Assembly (NCBI GenBank): GCA_963747555.1
Contig: CAVVFZ010000029.1
Coordinates: forward strand, 1 to 64,000
Direction: 5' to 3'
Origin: DUZB01 sp963747555
GTDB lineage: Bacteria; Desulfobacterota; DSM-4660; Desulfatiglandales; Desulfatiglandaceae
DNA length: 64,000 nucleotides
A program made the position numbers and the translations under genes. How positions within the stretch are numbered: position 1 is the first letter of the stretch; every line of letters begins with the position of its first letter. A model generated the notes under the pieces. It made no database searches. It saw nothing but the letters and a program-made list of their open reading frames with translations, and had not been told where the DNA came from. Below, in pieces: positions 36,612 through 45,512 of the stretch.

Positions 36612-39218
36612 TTAGGGCGCAGGTTCTTCTCCATCGCTTTTGGAAGTCTTGACATTCTCATCCTTTTCCTCGGCCGGAATCACTCCCAGTTTTTCCGCAT
36701 CCCGCGTGGAAGCCAGTACCCTTGCCTTTGCTTTGGCGGCCTTCTTTTCCTTTTTCAGCACTTCTTCCCGGGCTTTTTTGGCCTCCTCAATGGCTTCTTC
36801 GATTTCCATCATCTTCTCTCTGTCCATGCCCGGCCTGGCCGATTCCAGGATTTGCTGCATTCTCCTGTCCGCTTCTTCCGCGCTTTCAATAGCTTGTGTC
36901 GTTTCCTTTTCAGCCTCCCTGGCCACCTTTTGGGCGTCCTCCAGGGTGTCCAGGGCGCCGGCCACCTCCCCATAGGCACCGCTTTCAGGTTCGGCATCCA
37001 GATCCACGTCTTCGGCAGCCAGCACCAGAGCCGTCAAAGGTCCTCCGGCCATCAGGTCTTCCATTGTCGTACCAAACGGGAGAGAAATCCTGTTTTCATG
37101 GATGCGAAAAGGAACGATTGCAAGAGCGGCATCTCCCGAATTTTGTGTAATGGACTGGGCATCAGGATTGGAAACGACCCGCGGATCGGCCTCAATCCGG
37201 AAACTTTCAAGCATCTCCAGTAGGGTCTCCCTTTCGGGCGTTTTCCCATCCCCGTATCCTGAAGCCACCAACCGAATCCCGGCATCCTGCCAGTTCTCAT
37301 GTCTTGTTATCAGATACGCCATCAACAACATGAGGGTTCCGGTTTTGTCACCGCTCCACCATACGTCGATACGCCGCCCGCTGCCCGGCAGCTCCTGCAG
37401 AACGGACCATTTGCGCTCATCCGCCACTAACACAATAATGTTACAGCCCATGCGAAAGGCGGCCCTGAGATTTTTTGAATATTTCGCTTCTCCGATGCCG
37501 AAAATCCCTTTCTGCGTCGATCCGAGGTAGTTAAGCAGCACCGTATTGGCCTTGAGAGGTCCCACACCAAAGGATTGCAGAAGAACCGGAAGACCCGACT
37601 GGACAGTCGGCATCAAAACCACAAGAGAAAAGGCGCCGGCCTTCTGCACCGCGGCGTCTTTTCGAAGTTCCTCCTCCGCCTCCTCTCGGAGTCGGTTCAT
37701 TTTCATCCCTTCGCCTTCCAGCATGCGAACAGCCGTGATCAATCCGCTTCCGCCCTGGATCCAGGAGGCAAAAGCGAGAAGTTGTTCCCGCCTTTGCGTA
37801 TGATCGGAAAAGGCGAGTATTTGAGGTCGCCAATCCCTCGGATGCTCCGGTTCTGCAGATGCCGCCTGCAGATGCTCTTTCATGTGCTGAAGGTGGTAGG
37901 AACGCCTGCTGTCCGCCCACCTTGCCGGTCCCGCGGTTCGCCTGAGATATTGGAAGATGGCGAAAAGGACAGCGACCGCCACAATTCCCGCCGTAAGATC
38001 AATGGCTAACATGGCGCCAAGGCACGCCAGAGATCCCACGAGGCTGAGACGGTAATCAAACCAACGGAAACGGGGTCGAAAAGAAGGGCTGGCGGTCCGA
38101 ACTTCGAAAAACGTGGCGTAGTTGAGAAGGCCGTAGGATATGAGAAAAAACATGGAAACCACTGGAGCAATCAGGTTCAGATTGCCGAATGCAACGGTAA
38201 TGAACGCAATACCGGCAGATAGAAGCACTCCTCTACGTGGGTTATTCGAAGGACCCACTCCTTTTGAAAAGGGTGTGAGGAAAGGGAAGATCCGATCGCG
38301 GGCAAGGGACTGAAGGATCCGCGGCGCCCCCAAAAAGGAGGCCACGGCGGAAGAAAGGGTAGCCGCAACAACCCCGGCATCAATCAGGAAACCAAATCGG
38401 GCCACCCCCCACATGGATGCGTAGTCCTGGGCCAGGTTTTCCCGGGGCAACACGCCGGCAAACAGGATGGCCGATCCGAAATAGACCACAATGGATACGC
38501 CCACCGCAAAAAAAGTACCCAGCGGGAGACTTTTCCCCGGATCTTTCAGATCGCCGGACATGCTCACACCCTGGGTGAAACCGGTAACCGCCGGGAAGAA
38601 AATGGCAAAAAGAATCCAGAAGGGCGGCCCGGCTTCGGGACCACCCCAGTTCTGCGCCAACCGTGCGGTTTCCCACCTTGGAAGGCCCCCGGAAAAAAAT
38701 GAAAAAAGGGCGGCAGCAAGCAGGGCCATGACCACGTATTGAAACCTTGTGGCCCAATCTGCACCCATCCAGGCAAGAATGAACAGGAGGGAAACAGCCC
38801 CGGCCGCAACAATTCGGGTGGACAACCAGGGGATATCGCCCGTGATGCCCACGATGGCTTCCCCGAAACCAATGCAGTAAAAAGCGATGGAAACGGACTG
38901 GGCCAAGAAAAGGACCACCCCGATAGCGCCGCCGAACTCAACGCCCAGGGTCCTGGATATGAGATAATAATCACCCCCGCCCTTCACCTTGAGGTTGGTG
39001 GCAATGGCGGCTAACGAAATGCTGGTCAACACGGAAATGGCGTTTGCCAGGCCGATCATGATCAGGGCCCGCCCCAGCCCGGCATTCCCCACCACGTACC
39101 CAAGCCGCAGAAAAAGGATAATGCCTAATATGGTGAGAACGCTGGGAGTGAAAACACCGGCGAAGGTTCCCAGAGCGCCTTTGGAGACATTTATTGGTTC
39201 CGTCTTTTTCGAATACAC
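36612..39218 (-). CDS. APC-superfamily permease, SLC12 (cation-chloride cotransporter)-like, with coiled-coil tail
   Basis: 868 residues. The first about 440 hold about 12 membrane helices with the APC/SLC12 start GTFAGVFTPSVLTILGIILF and the stretch KVKGGGDYYLISRTLGVEFG. The cytoplasmic part (about 460-740) resembles the soluble domain of SLC12-type proteins (ILAFSDHTQRREQLLAFASW, WWSGDKTGTLMLLMAYLI). The last about 100 residues are a highly charged coiled coil rich in Glu, Lys and Ala, ending GEEPAP, not usual for the family. It probably moves amino acids or ions with chloride. The frame is intact; it is monocistronic. Confidence 0.85.
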   Translation of the reverse strand: MYSKKTEPINVSKGALGTFAGVFTPSVLTILGIILFLRLGYVVGNAGLGRALIMIGLANAISVLTSISLAAIATNLKVKGGGDYYLISRTLGVEFGGAIGVVLFLAQSVSIAFYCIGFGEAIVGITGDIPWLSTRIVAAGAVSLLFILAWMGADWATRFQYVVMALLAAALFSFFSGGLPRWETARLAQNWGGPEAGPPFWILFAIFFPAVTGFTQGVSMSGDLKDPGKSLPLGTFFAVGVSIVVYFGSAILFAGVLPRENLAQDYASMWGVARFGFLIDAGVVAATLSSAVASFLGAPRILQSLARDRIFPFLTPFSKGVGPSNNPRRGVLLSAGIAFITVAFGNLNLIAPVVSMFFLISYGLLNYATFFEVRTASPSFRPRFRWFDYRLSLVGSLACLGAMLAIDLTAGIVAVAVLFAIFQYLRRTAGPARWADSRRSYHLQHMKEHLQAASAEPEHPRDWRPQILAFSDHTQRREQLLAFASWIQGGSGLITAVRMLEGEGMKMNRLREEAEEELRKDAAVQKAGAFSLVVLMPTVQSGLPVLLQSFGVGPLKANTVLLNYLGSTQKGIFGIGEAKYSKNLRAAFRMGCNIIVLVADERKWSVLQELPGSGRRIDVWWSGDKTGTLMLLMAYLITRHENWQDAGIRLVASGYGDGKTPERETLLEMLESFRIEADPRVVSNPDAQSITQNSGDAALAIVPFRIHENRISLPFGTTMEDLMAGGPLTALVLAAEDVDLDAEPESGAYGEVAGALDTLEDAQKVAREAEKETTQAIESAEEADRRMQQILESARPGMDREKMMEIEEAIEEAKKAREEVLKKEKKAAKAKARVLASTRDAEKLGVIPAEEKDENVKTSKSDGEEPAP

Positions 39219-39487
39219 AATATCTCCATGTACGCGCCTGTTTCCAACATCAACCGGTGAACTCTCTTCTTACTCAAAATCTCACTCATAATCGAGCAGG
39301 CGAAGTATTGAAATTCTTTGATCTTGACACCTGAATCACTCTTCTCATATATTTTCAGTTATGACAAGTTTGAAAGAGGTTTCAATCCTATAACATTGCG
39401 GTCCAATTTGAACAATACGAACAAGCCGAACCGCCCAAAAACCTTCAACACCGGATCCGCACAGAGAGATCACGCGTAGATATTTCA

Positions 39488-39796
39488 ATGGGAAAAGGCA
39501 GCCTCATAAAGATCGGACTCTGGAGCCGTCTGCTGCAGGATATCAGGCTTTTGTACCGGCTTCTGAAGGACTACTGGACCGGTGCGTATCGGGATGTTTC
39601 TTTCTGGAGCATCCTGATTTTTTTTGCGGGAATCATCTATGTCCTCAGTCCCTTCGATATTCTTCCCGATTACATTCCTTTCGTAGGGCAGATTGACGAC
39701 GCCGTAATCCTCATTTTCTGCATCTTTTTTCTTGAAAAAGACCTTCTCAAATACGGGGAATGGAAGATTAGAAATTCAGAATCGCGGGAAAGGTAA
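39488..39796 (+). CDS. DUF1232 (YkvA-like) membrane protein
   Basis: 102 residues. One or two membrane helices flank the DUF1232 signature IYVLSPFDILPDYIPFVGQI, followed by DDAVILIFCI. The family is widespread and its function is unknown. It lies 37 bp before an isoaspartate methyltransferase gene in the same orientation, so they may be co-transcribed. Confidence 0.85.
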   Translation: MGKGSLIKIGLWSRLLQDIRLLYRLLKDYWTGAYRDVSFWSILIFFAGIIYVLSPFDILPDYIPFVGQIDDAVILIFCIFFLEKDLLKYGEWKIRNSESRER

Positions 39797-39833
39797 TTCC
39801 AATATCCATATCCGTTTTCATGAAGAGTTCCCA

Positions 39834-40568
39834 ATGAAACACAACCGTTTCCCACTTACCATGCTCCATTGCCCGGCTTTCACTCTTCTCATTTTCTTAA
39901 GCTTCTTCTGGGCAGACAGGGCCGGAGCAATGGAGGGTTTTACCCGTCTCCGGGATCGAATGGTAAAGGAGCAGATCGTTGACCGGGGAGTCACGGATCC
40001 CCTCGTTGTGGGCGCCATGAAAAGGGTTCCGCGACATCTTTTTGTGCCCGAAAACCAAAGGGCTTATGCCTACGGGGATTATCCTCTTTCCATCGGCCAT
40101 GGGCAGACCATTTCGCAACCGTACATTGTCGCCTTCATGACGGAAGCCCTCTGCTTGAAGCCGGAGGACAGGGTGCTTGAAATCGGTACGGGGTCAGGAT
40201 ACCAGGCTGCGGTCCTTTCTCAGCTGGTTCGGGAGGTATACTCCATTGAGGTTGTCCCGGACCTGGGAATGAGGGCACAAAAGACCCTGAAGAAACTTGG
40301 TTACGACAATGTCCGGGTAAGGATTGGAGATGGCTACAAAGGCTGGCCCGAGAAGGCCCCGTTCGATGCCCTTATTGTCACCTGCGCACCGGAAAAGATC
40401 CCCGAATCGCTGGTGCGGCAGTTGAAGGAAGGAGGCCGCATGATCATTCCGGTTGGAAAGGCCGGGACCGTGCAGAAACTGATCAGAGCCGTCAAAAAAG
40501 AAGGCCGCCTCGTCGCCCATGAAGTGATGTTTGTCCGTTTTGTCCCCATGGTGCGAGGCGACCCTTGA
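39834..40568 (+). CDS. pcm: protein-L-isoaspartate O-methyltransferase with signal peptide
   Basis: PCMT methylates isoaspartyl residues to start repair of aged proteins. From about residue 34 the 244-residue protein has the family motifs MVKEQIVDRGV, RVPRHLFVP, AYGDYPLSIGHGQTISQPYI, VLEIGTGSGYQAAVLSQL, DALIVTCAPEKIP and GGRMIIPVG. An N-terminal hydrophobic segment (about 8-30, LTMLHCPAFTLLIFLSFFW, then ADRAGA) looks like a signal peptide, so the enzyme may work in the periplasm, where SAM is not expected. An internal start at MEGFTRLRD (about 39930) would give a normal cytoplasmic PCMT. Its neighbour is a DUF1232 protein. Confidence 0.88.
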   Translation: MKHNRFPLTMLHCPAFTLLIFLSFFWADRAGAMEGFTRLRDRMVKEQIVDRGVTDPLVVGAMKRVPRHLFVPENQRAYAYGDYPLSIGHGQTISQPYIVAFMTEALCLKPEDRVLEIGTGSGYQAAVLSQLVREVYSIEVVPDLGMRAQKTLKKLGYDNVRVRIGDGYKGWPEKAPFDALIVTCAPEKIPESLVRQLKEGGRMIIPVGKAGTVQKLIRAVKKEGRLVAHEVMFVRFVPMVRGDP

Positions 40569-40582
40569 AAACAGATCGCCCG

Positions 40583-41182
40583 TTACCCCTCCAACTGATC
40601 GATAAACTGATCCGCCGTCATCGTCTTCCCTAACAGGGGGAAAATCTTTTCTTCCACATATTTTTGTTCTTCCGGGGAATTGGCAGCCGTGGCGTCTTTG
40701 ATGAGTGTAACGCTGTAGCCCTTATCGTAAGCCGTGCGCGCGGTGCTCTCCACACAGAAATTTGTCAGAAAACCGCTGACCGCCACGTTTTTGATCTTGT
40801 TGTCCTTTATGATCCCTTCCAGGTCGGTCTTGTTAAACCCGCACAAGGTACATTTCCCGGTTACGACACGATCACCTTCCAGGGGTTTCAACTCCTCTAT
40901 GATTTCAGCGCCCCAGGTATTTTCGCGAAAGGCATTGCCGTCGGCCACAGCTTTCACGATCCCATCCATGACATTGTCCCTGAAATAACCTTCGTTGAAA
41001 ACGAATGGCGCGTAGATCACCTTGGCCCCTTTCTTTCTTGCTCCCTCAGCCAGTTTCATCGCATTGGCAATGGTGCCCTGCCTTGCCATTTCACCTTTGA
41101 CGCCATCGTGGAGTTTTCCCCCTTCCTTGCAGAATTCATTCTGAAATTCGATCAAAATCACCGCGGTTTCTTTTGCTTTCAT
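40583..41182 (-). CDS. isochorismatase-family cysteine hydrolase, Asp-to-Glu variant
   Basis: 199 residues with the isochorismatase-like fold. The catalytic triad of the superfamily is Asp-Lys-Cys. Here Lys110 (VVTGKCTLCGFNKTDLEG) and Cys143 (SGFLTNFCVESTARTAYDKG) are present, but the Asp of the first strand (usually VDxQNDF) is Glu12 in ILIEFQNEFC. Substrates in the family range over amides and isochorismate, so the function cannot be set. The convergent pcm gene ends 14 bp away. No neighbours support a siderophore role. Confidence 0.85.
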   Translation of the reverse strand: MKAKETAVILIEFQNEFCKEGGKLHDGVKGEMARQGTIANAMKLAEGARKKGAKVIYAPFVFNEGYFRDNVMDGIVKAVADGNAFRENTWGAEIIEELKPLEGDRVVTGKCTLCGFNKTDLEGIIKDNKIKNVAVSGFLTNFCVESTARTAYDKGYSVTLIKDATAANSPEEQKYVEEKIFPLLGKTMTADQFIDQLEG

Positions 41183-41436
41183 GGTTTACCCTCCCTGAAT
41201 GAAGTTTTGGAAAATCCCTTAAACAATGGCCACGGCCGCCCGGCGCTCTACTTGTGGGGCTGCCGTGTTTAAGTATAGCGAAAAGGAATCTCGGGATCAA
41301 CGCTGAAATATTCCGGTTTGGGAATCCTATTTGATATTTTGCCGGGCCATTTCAGATTTCCTTTTGCCTAATGAAGATTAGAGGGTATAAAGAGATACAT
41401 ATGCAAAAGGATAGAATCATCAAGGAGGATTCATAG

Positions 41437-42570
41437 ATGCATTCCGAAAAAGAAGAGAAAATATCTCTCGATGTTTACACAAAATTGAGGGAACACCTGG
41501 ATGAACTCCCGGCCGGCTTTCCCGCTACGAAAACCGGTGTGGAAATCCGCATCCTCAAACGTCTTTTTGATCCGGCGGAGGCGGAACTGGCCCGGCATGT
41601 GAGCATGAAGCTGGAGCCTGCTTCCGCCATTGCCCTGCGCGCAGGCGTGGATGAAAAGAAAGCAAGGGAGATGCTGAGCCAAATGGCCCGGAAGGGCCTG
41701 ATTTTCAGCATTGAGTCTCCGGATCGTCCCCCCGCCTATATGGCCGCGCAGTTTGTCGTGGGAATCTGGGAATACCATGTAAACGACCTGGATGAAGAAT
41801 TTGTCAAAGATATGGATGAATATTTCCCCCTGCTGGCAAAGGAAGCCTTTGATCACGTCCCCCAGCTCAGAACCATTCCCGTGGGAAAGAGCATTGAAGC
41901 CGGACTGGAAGTGCTCTCCTATGAACAGGTGGAGGATCTGGTCAGGAAACAGAAGAAATTCCTGGTGGCGCCCTGTATCTGCCGGAAGGAACACCACCTC
42001 AAGGGAAAGGGATGCGACAAAATGATGGATGCCTGCCTGGTATTCGGCTGGGGCGCGGAATATTATGAACGTAACGGATTGGGCCGCGTAATCACCCTGG
42101 AAGAAACGCTGGATATTATCCATAAAGCCGATGAAGAAGGCCTGGTGCTTCAACCCAGCAACGCCCAGGATATTGTCAATATCTGTTGCTGCTGCGGGGA
42201 TTGTTGCCAGGTCCTCATGAACCTGAAGAAACATCCGGCGCCGGCAAGAATGGTGGCCTCTTCCTTTGTGGCTGCAATGAACAGGGAGGCATGCATCGGT
42301 TGCGAAACCTGCCTGGATCGCTGTCAGATGGGCGCACTGAGCATGGAAGGTGAACAGGCGGCCTTGAACGTGGAGCGGTGCATCGGTTGCGGCCTCTGCA
42401 TATCCACCTGCCCCAGCGGCGCCTTGACTTTAACGAGAAAGCCGGATGCGGATCAGGTGCAAGTTCCAAAGAACACCATGGAGACCCACGCCTTGCGAAA
42501 GAAGGCCAGAGAGAAGGCGAAGGCGGAATTGGCGGACAAACTGGAAAGGCACAGAGCGGCTGAAAATTGA
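41437..42570 (+). CDS. 4Fe-4S ferredoxin-type iron-sulfur protein
   Basis: 377 residues. The N-terminal part looks like a winged-helix/MarR-like region (about 25-90: ILKRLFDPAEAELARHVSMK). Several cysteines follow (VAPCICRKEHHLKGKGC, then ICCCCGDCCQVL), and the C-terminal third has two classical 4Fe-4S binding motifs, CIGCETCLDRC and CIGCGLCISTCPSG. It starts with an excellent AAGGAGG at 8-base spacing. The LUD-domain protein begins 34 bp later, so the two form an operon, and the protein probably donates electrons to, or senses redox with, that partner. Confidence 0.88.
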   Translation: MHSEKEEKISLDVYTKLREHLDELPAGFPATKTGVEIRILKRLFDPAEAELARHVSMKLEPASAIALRAGVDEKKAREMLSQMARKGLIFSIESPDRPPAYMAAQFVVGIWEYHVNDLDEEFVKDMDEYFPLLAKEAFDHVPQLRTIPVGKSIEAGLEVLSYEQVEDLVRKQKKFLVAPCICRKEHHLKGKGCDKMMDACLVFGWGAEYYERNGLGRVITLEETLDIIHKADEEGLVLQPSNAQDIVNICCCCGDCCQVLMNLKKHPAPARMVASSFVAAMNREACIGCETCLDRCQMGALSMEGEQAALNVERCIGCGLCISTCPSGALTLTRKPDADQVQVPKNTMETHALRKKAREKAKAELADKLERHRAAEN

Positions 42571-42604
42571 GAAGGATAACAATGAAATTCAGGAGGTAGG
42601 GATT

Positions 42605-43249
42605 ATGGATGCACATCAAATGATCTGGAACGAAAAAGTGGCCGGTGGAATCATCAAATGGCTTGAAAAACGGCGAATGGCGGGGAGCTATGCTGCAACC
42701 GCCGCACAGGCCAAAGAAGAAATTCTATCCATGATTCCGGAAGGATCGACCGTTTTTCGCTGCGGTTCCATGACGGCCGGAGGTCTGAACCTGTGGGAGG
42801 CCATCGCCGCCCTGCCCGGCATTGACCTCATCGACCCTTACCAGGCAGGTCTGGCCCCTGAGGAAGGCCTGGAACTGAGGCGAAAGGGACTGACCGCGGA
42901 TTTCATGGTGGCAAGTTCCAACGCCATTACCCTGGATGGAAAGCTGGTCAACCTGGACGGCATGGGCAACAGGGTGGCGGCCATGACATTCGGCCCGAAG
43001 AAGGTCATACTGGTAGTGGGTATGAACAAGGTAGCCCCCGACCTGGAGTCGGCCATGTCCCGTGTCAAACATTACGCAGGGCCGGTGAATACCATAAGGC
43101 TCAACATGGACACCCCCTGCGTGAAAACCGGGTTATGTTCTGACTGTCGATCGCCCCAGCGCATCTGCAACATGTGGAGCATTATAGAAGGGCACATGAT
43201 CAAAGATCGCATCCACGTGAAACTTGTGGGTGAAAACCTGGGGTACTGA
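42605..43249 (+). CDS. LUD-domain protein (LutC/YkgG-like)
   Basis: 214 residues of the LUD (lactate utilisation, DUF162) family. The conserved core includes STVFRCGSMTAGGLNLWEAI, ASSNAITLDGKLVNLDGMGN, RVAAMTFGPKKVILVVGMNK and a C-terminal cysteine group CVKTGLCSDCRSPQRICN that may bind a cluster. AGGAGG lies 8 bases before the ATG. It is smaller than LutB. With the ferredoxin-like partner upstream it resembles the Fe-S/LUD pairs found near hydroxyacid oxidation genes; the substrate is not evident. Confidence 0.87.
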   Translation: MDAHQMIWNEKVAGGIIKWLEKRRMAGSYAATAAQAKEEILSMIPEGSTVFRCGSMTAGGLNLWEAIAALPGIDLIDPYQAGLAPEEGLELRRKGLTADFMVASSNAITLDGKLVNLDGMGNRVAAMTFGPKKVILVVGMNKVAPDLESAMSRVKHYAGPVNTIRLNMDTPCVKTGLCSDCRSPQRICNMWSIIEGHMIKDRIHVKLVGENLGY

Positions 43250-43257
43250 TTTTCTTT

Positions 43258-44166
43258 TCAGACTCCCCGGTAACCGACGAGTTCTTTTTCCACGGATTCG
43301 ATCTGTTCTTCCAGCTCCTCGATAACCATGATCTGGTGAGGCCGCACGGAATGGGCCGGCAGTGCCTTTTCCCGGTCTTCCAGGTCTTCCCTGAGTTTGT
43401 CCAACCTGGCCAGGAGGGCTTGTTTTTCAGCCTTCAGTGCGTTTTCAGCCCTCCTGGTCTCCTTTACAAAGCTTTCCACCCGACCAAAGTCCTTCTGGAA
43501 TCGTATGGGTTTTCCTCTGTCATCCACCCGGTTGGTCAAGGTGCAGCTGTCCGCCCCCGCAGGCCGCAGGTCCAGCAAGATCTTGTGAACATTTTCAGGA
43601 GACAAACCTCCTGCCAGAATAACCGGAATGCGGCTCTGGAGGACAAGGGACCGGGCCGTGGTCCGATCCACCGTCTTCCCTGTGATCCCGATAAATCCCT
43701 CCACAGGCTCTTTCCCCAACCAGGTATCCGTCAGGAAGAAATCAGTGAAAGGTTCCAGTTCCAGCGCCAGCTCCAGACAGGGGTATCCCCGCGCCGCCCC
43801 TTCCGGCGGAATCGGTATGCTCCGGATGATGCGGACTTCAGGAAATTTTTCCCTGATATCCCGCTGAAGTCCAATAAACCCGGATAAATCAGCGGCAACA
43901 CCGGTCGAACCCGTGAGCGTATCGCAGAAATGAATAAAGTCGGGCACGTAGTATTCCAGAACCCTGCAGGTCGTGTCCAAATCGTAAAAAAGGGGAATAA
44001 GGCTGTTTTTCGTTCCCGTTCCACGGCAGATTCGAACGGCTTCTCGCAATACTGGATCTTTCCAAGCGTCCCGATCAAGAATAACGCTTCCAATATGGTC
44101 CACGCCCAGTTCGATGCATTTTTCAGCCTCTCCGGGCGTTTGAATTTCATAGATTTGAACGATCAT
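43258..44166 (-). CDS. TrpF-like TIM-barrel protein with C-terminal coiled coil
   Basis: 302 residues. The first about 210 form a phosphoribosylanthranilate-isomerase-like barrel, with a clear phosphate-binding motif PVILAGGLSPENV and FLTDTWLG. The catalytic Cys of true TrpF (KICG near residue 7) is absent (IVQIYEIQTPGEA), so it is a paralogue with a different activity. The last about 70 residues (ETRRAENALKAEKQALLARL, KLREDLEDREK) form a coiled coil not found in TrpF. No trp genes are near. It is convergent with the LUD gene, 8 bp apart. Confidence 0.75.
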   Translation of the reverse strand: MIVQIYEIQTPGEAEKCIELGVDHIGSVILDRDAWKDPVLREAVRICRGTGTKNSLIPLFYDLDTTCRVLEYYVPDFIHFCDTLTGSTGVAADLSGFIGLQRDIREKFPEVRIIRSIPIPPEGAARGYPCLELALELEPFTDFFLTDTWLGKEPVEGFIGITGKTVDRTTARSLVLQSRIPVILAGGLSPENVHKILLDLRPAGADSCTLTNRVDDRGKPIRFQKDFGRVESFVKETRRAENALKAEKQALLARLDKLREDLEDREKALPAHSVRPHQIMVIEELEEQIESVEKELVGYRGV

Positions 44167-44241
44167 ACTCTGCCTCCGATATTTTCATTTCCTTCAATTT
44201 GCGTCTTGCAATTCATTTGCGCAACCATTAAATTTTCGCTT

Positions 44242-45036
44242 ATGCTTACCAAAATAATCTCAGGAGGGCAATCGGGGGCCGACCAGGCGGCTCTTGATGT
44301 GGCCATCAGTCTTGGCATACCCCATGAAGCCTGGATTCCAGCGGGATGGGGTGCGGAGAACGGTATCGTTTCCGGACCCTACGATTTCCGTGAGATGCCC
44401 ACATCCAGTGTTCCCCAATGGATCAAGCATAACATCCTTTACTCCAACGGGACCCTCATCCTCTCCCACGGGTTGCTTACGGGAGGTTCTCAAGCGGTAT
44501 GGGAATCGGCGGAGCCGCGTGACCGTCCAATTCTCCATGTGGATCTTTCCGAGACGGGTGAATTTGCGGCAGCCCAGCTCATTCATGCCTGGTTTGAAAG
44601 AAACGAAATAGGCATCTTGAATGTAGCAGGGGCAAGAGCCGAAAAAGATGTCGGCATGTATAACGCGGCAACGCGGGTCCTGGAAACATCGCTTCATCTT
44701 GGGATCATCGAAACAAACCTGCTCACTCCCATAAGGCCGTCGCCGGCGCCTCGCAGCGTCGCGGAAGCAGTAGACCATATCCTTGCCAAACTCTCGTTGA
44801 AAGAAAAAGCGGCCATAGCCAAGATGCAGGATTTTGATCTAAATTTCTTTTCCCCGGCTCTCGTGAGAATCATCAGGGAGAATTTCGGAGCGTATGCCGG
44901 AAATGAAGAGCTCCTGACATCCTGCAGAGCATTATACGGCCCACATGAAACCGACGAAAATGGTCCCACCGTCGTCATTATCAGGGGGCTTTGGAAAAAG
45001 CTGCAAACCACCCACGCTCTTCGAGTCGTAAAATAG
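44242..45036 (+). CDS. SLOG-family protein (putative molybdenum carrier-like)
   Basis: 264 residues. The N-terminal half has the Rossmann-like SLOG fold of the YpsA / putative molybdenum carrier family: SGGQSGADQAALDVAISLGI, PHEAWIPAGWGAENG and HGLLTGGSQAVWESAE. The second half is a helical domain ending LWKKLQTTHALRVVK, with no family I can name. The ATG at 44242 starts right at the conserved region. It is not clustered with known molybdenum cofactor genes, so the molybdenum link is by family name only; SLOG proteins can also bind nucleotide-like ligands. Confidence 0.75.
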   Translation: MLTKIISGGQSGADQAALDVAISLGIPHEAWIPAGWGAENGIVSGPYDFREMPTSSVPQWIKHNILYSNGTLILSHGLLTGGSQAVWESAEPRDRPILHVDLSETGEFAAAQLIHAWFERNEIGILNVAGARAEKDVGMYNAATRVLETSLHLGIIETNLLTPIRPSPAPRSVAEAVDHILAKLSLKEKAAIAKMQDFDLNFFSPALVRIIRENFGAYAGNEELLTSCRALYGPHETDENGPTVVIIRGLWKKLQTTHALRVVK

Positions 45037-45128
45037 CCCCCTTCCCTTCCCGTGGACCAGTCTTTGGCGCGGACGGGAATGTAAACGTCGGCAACCGGCA
45101 ACCAAACCAAGTTTTTCTGGAGATTTCC

Positions 45129-45512
45129 ATGCACTATTCTTTAGACCATATCCATCTCCGCTGCAGCGATGTTGCGGCAAGCGTTGACTACTTCAAAAAG
45201 ATGTTTGAAGCGAAAGAGGTTGCCAGGGGCGGGACCAGGGAAATGCCCATTACCATCCTCGGGATGGCCGGGGAACATTTCTCCTTTTCTCCCAAACGTG
45301 AAGGGGTAAACATCCGCGTCCAACCAGGCGAACCGGGTTGGGGCATTTATCAAATAGGGTTGAAGGTGGACAACCTGGATGCATCCTTGGCGGAGTTAAA
45401 AGAACGGGGGGCCGATATTTCAGCAGGACCACTCACGGTGAGAGAGGGGCTTCGAATATTCTTTGTAAGGGGACCCGACAACCTTGAAATAGAAGTGATG
45501 GAATACAGCTGA
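45129..45512 (+). CDS. glyoxalase/VOC-family protein
   Basis: 127 residues with the vicinal-oxygen-chelate fold. The first half has LDHIHLRCSDVAASVDYFKK (metal His) and the second GIYQIGLKVDNLDASLAEL, with the C-terminal metal Glu in NLEIEVMEYS. It could be a dioxygenase, glyoxalase or isomerase; the substrate is unknown. GGAG precedes the ATG. The stop meets the convergent DnaJ-like gene stop with no gap. Confidence 0.83.
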   Translation: MHYSLDHIHLRCSDVAASVDYFKKMFEAKEVARGGTREMPITILGMAGEHFSFSPKREGVNIRVQPGEPGWGIYQIGLKVDNLDASLAELKERGADISAGPLTVREGLRIFFVRGPDNLEIEVMEYS

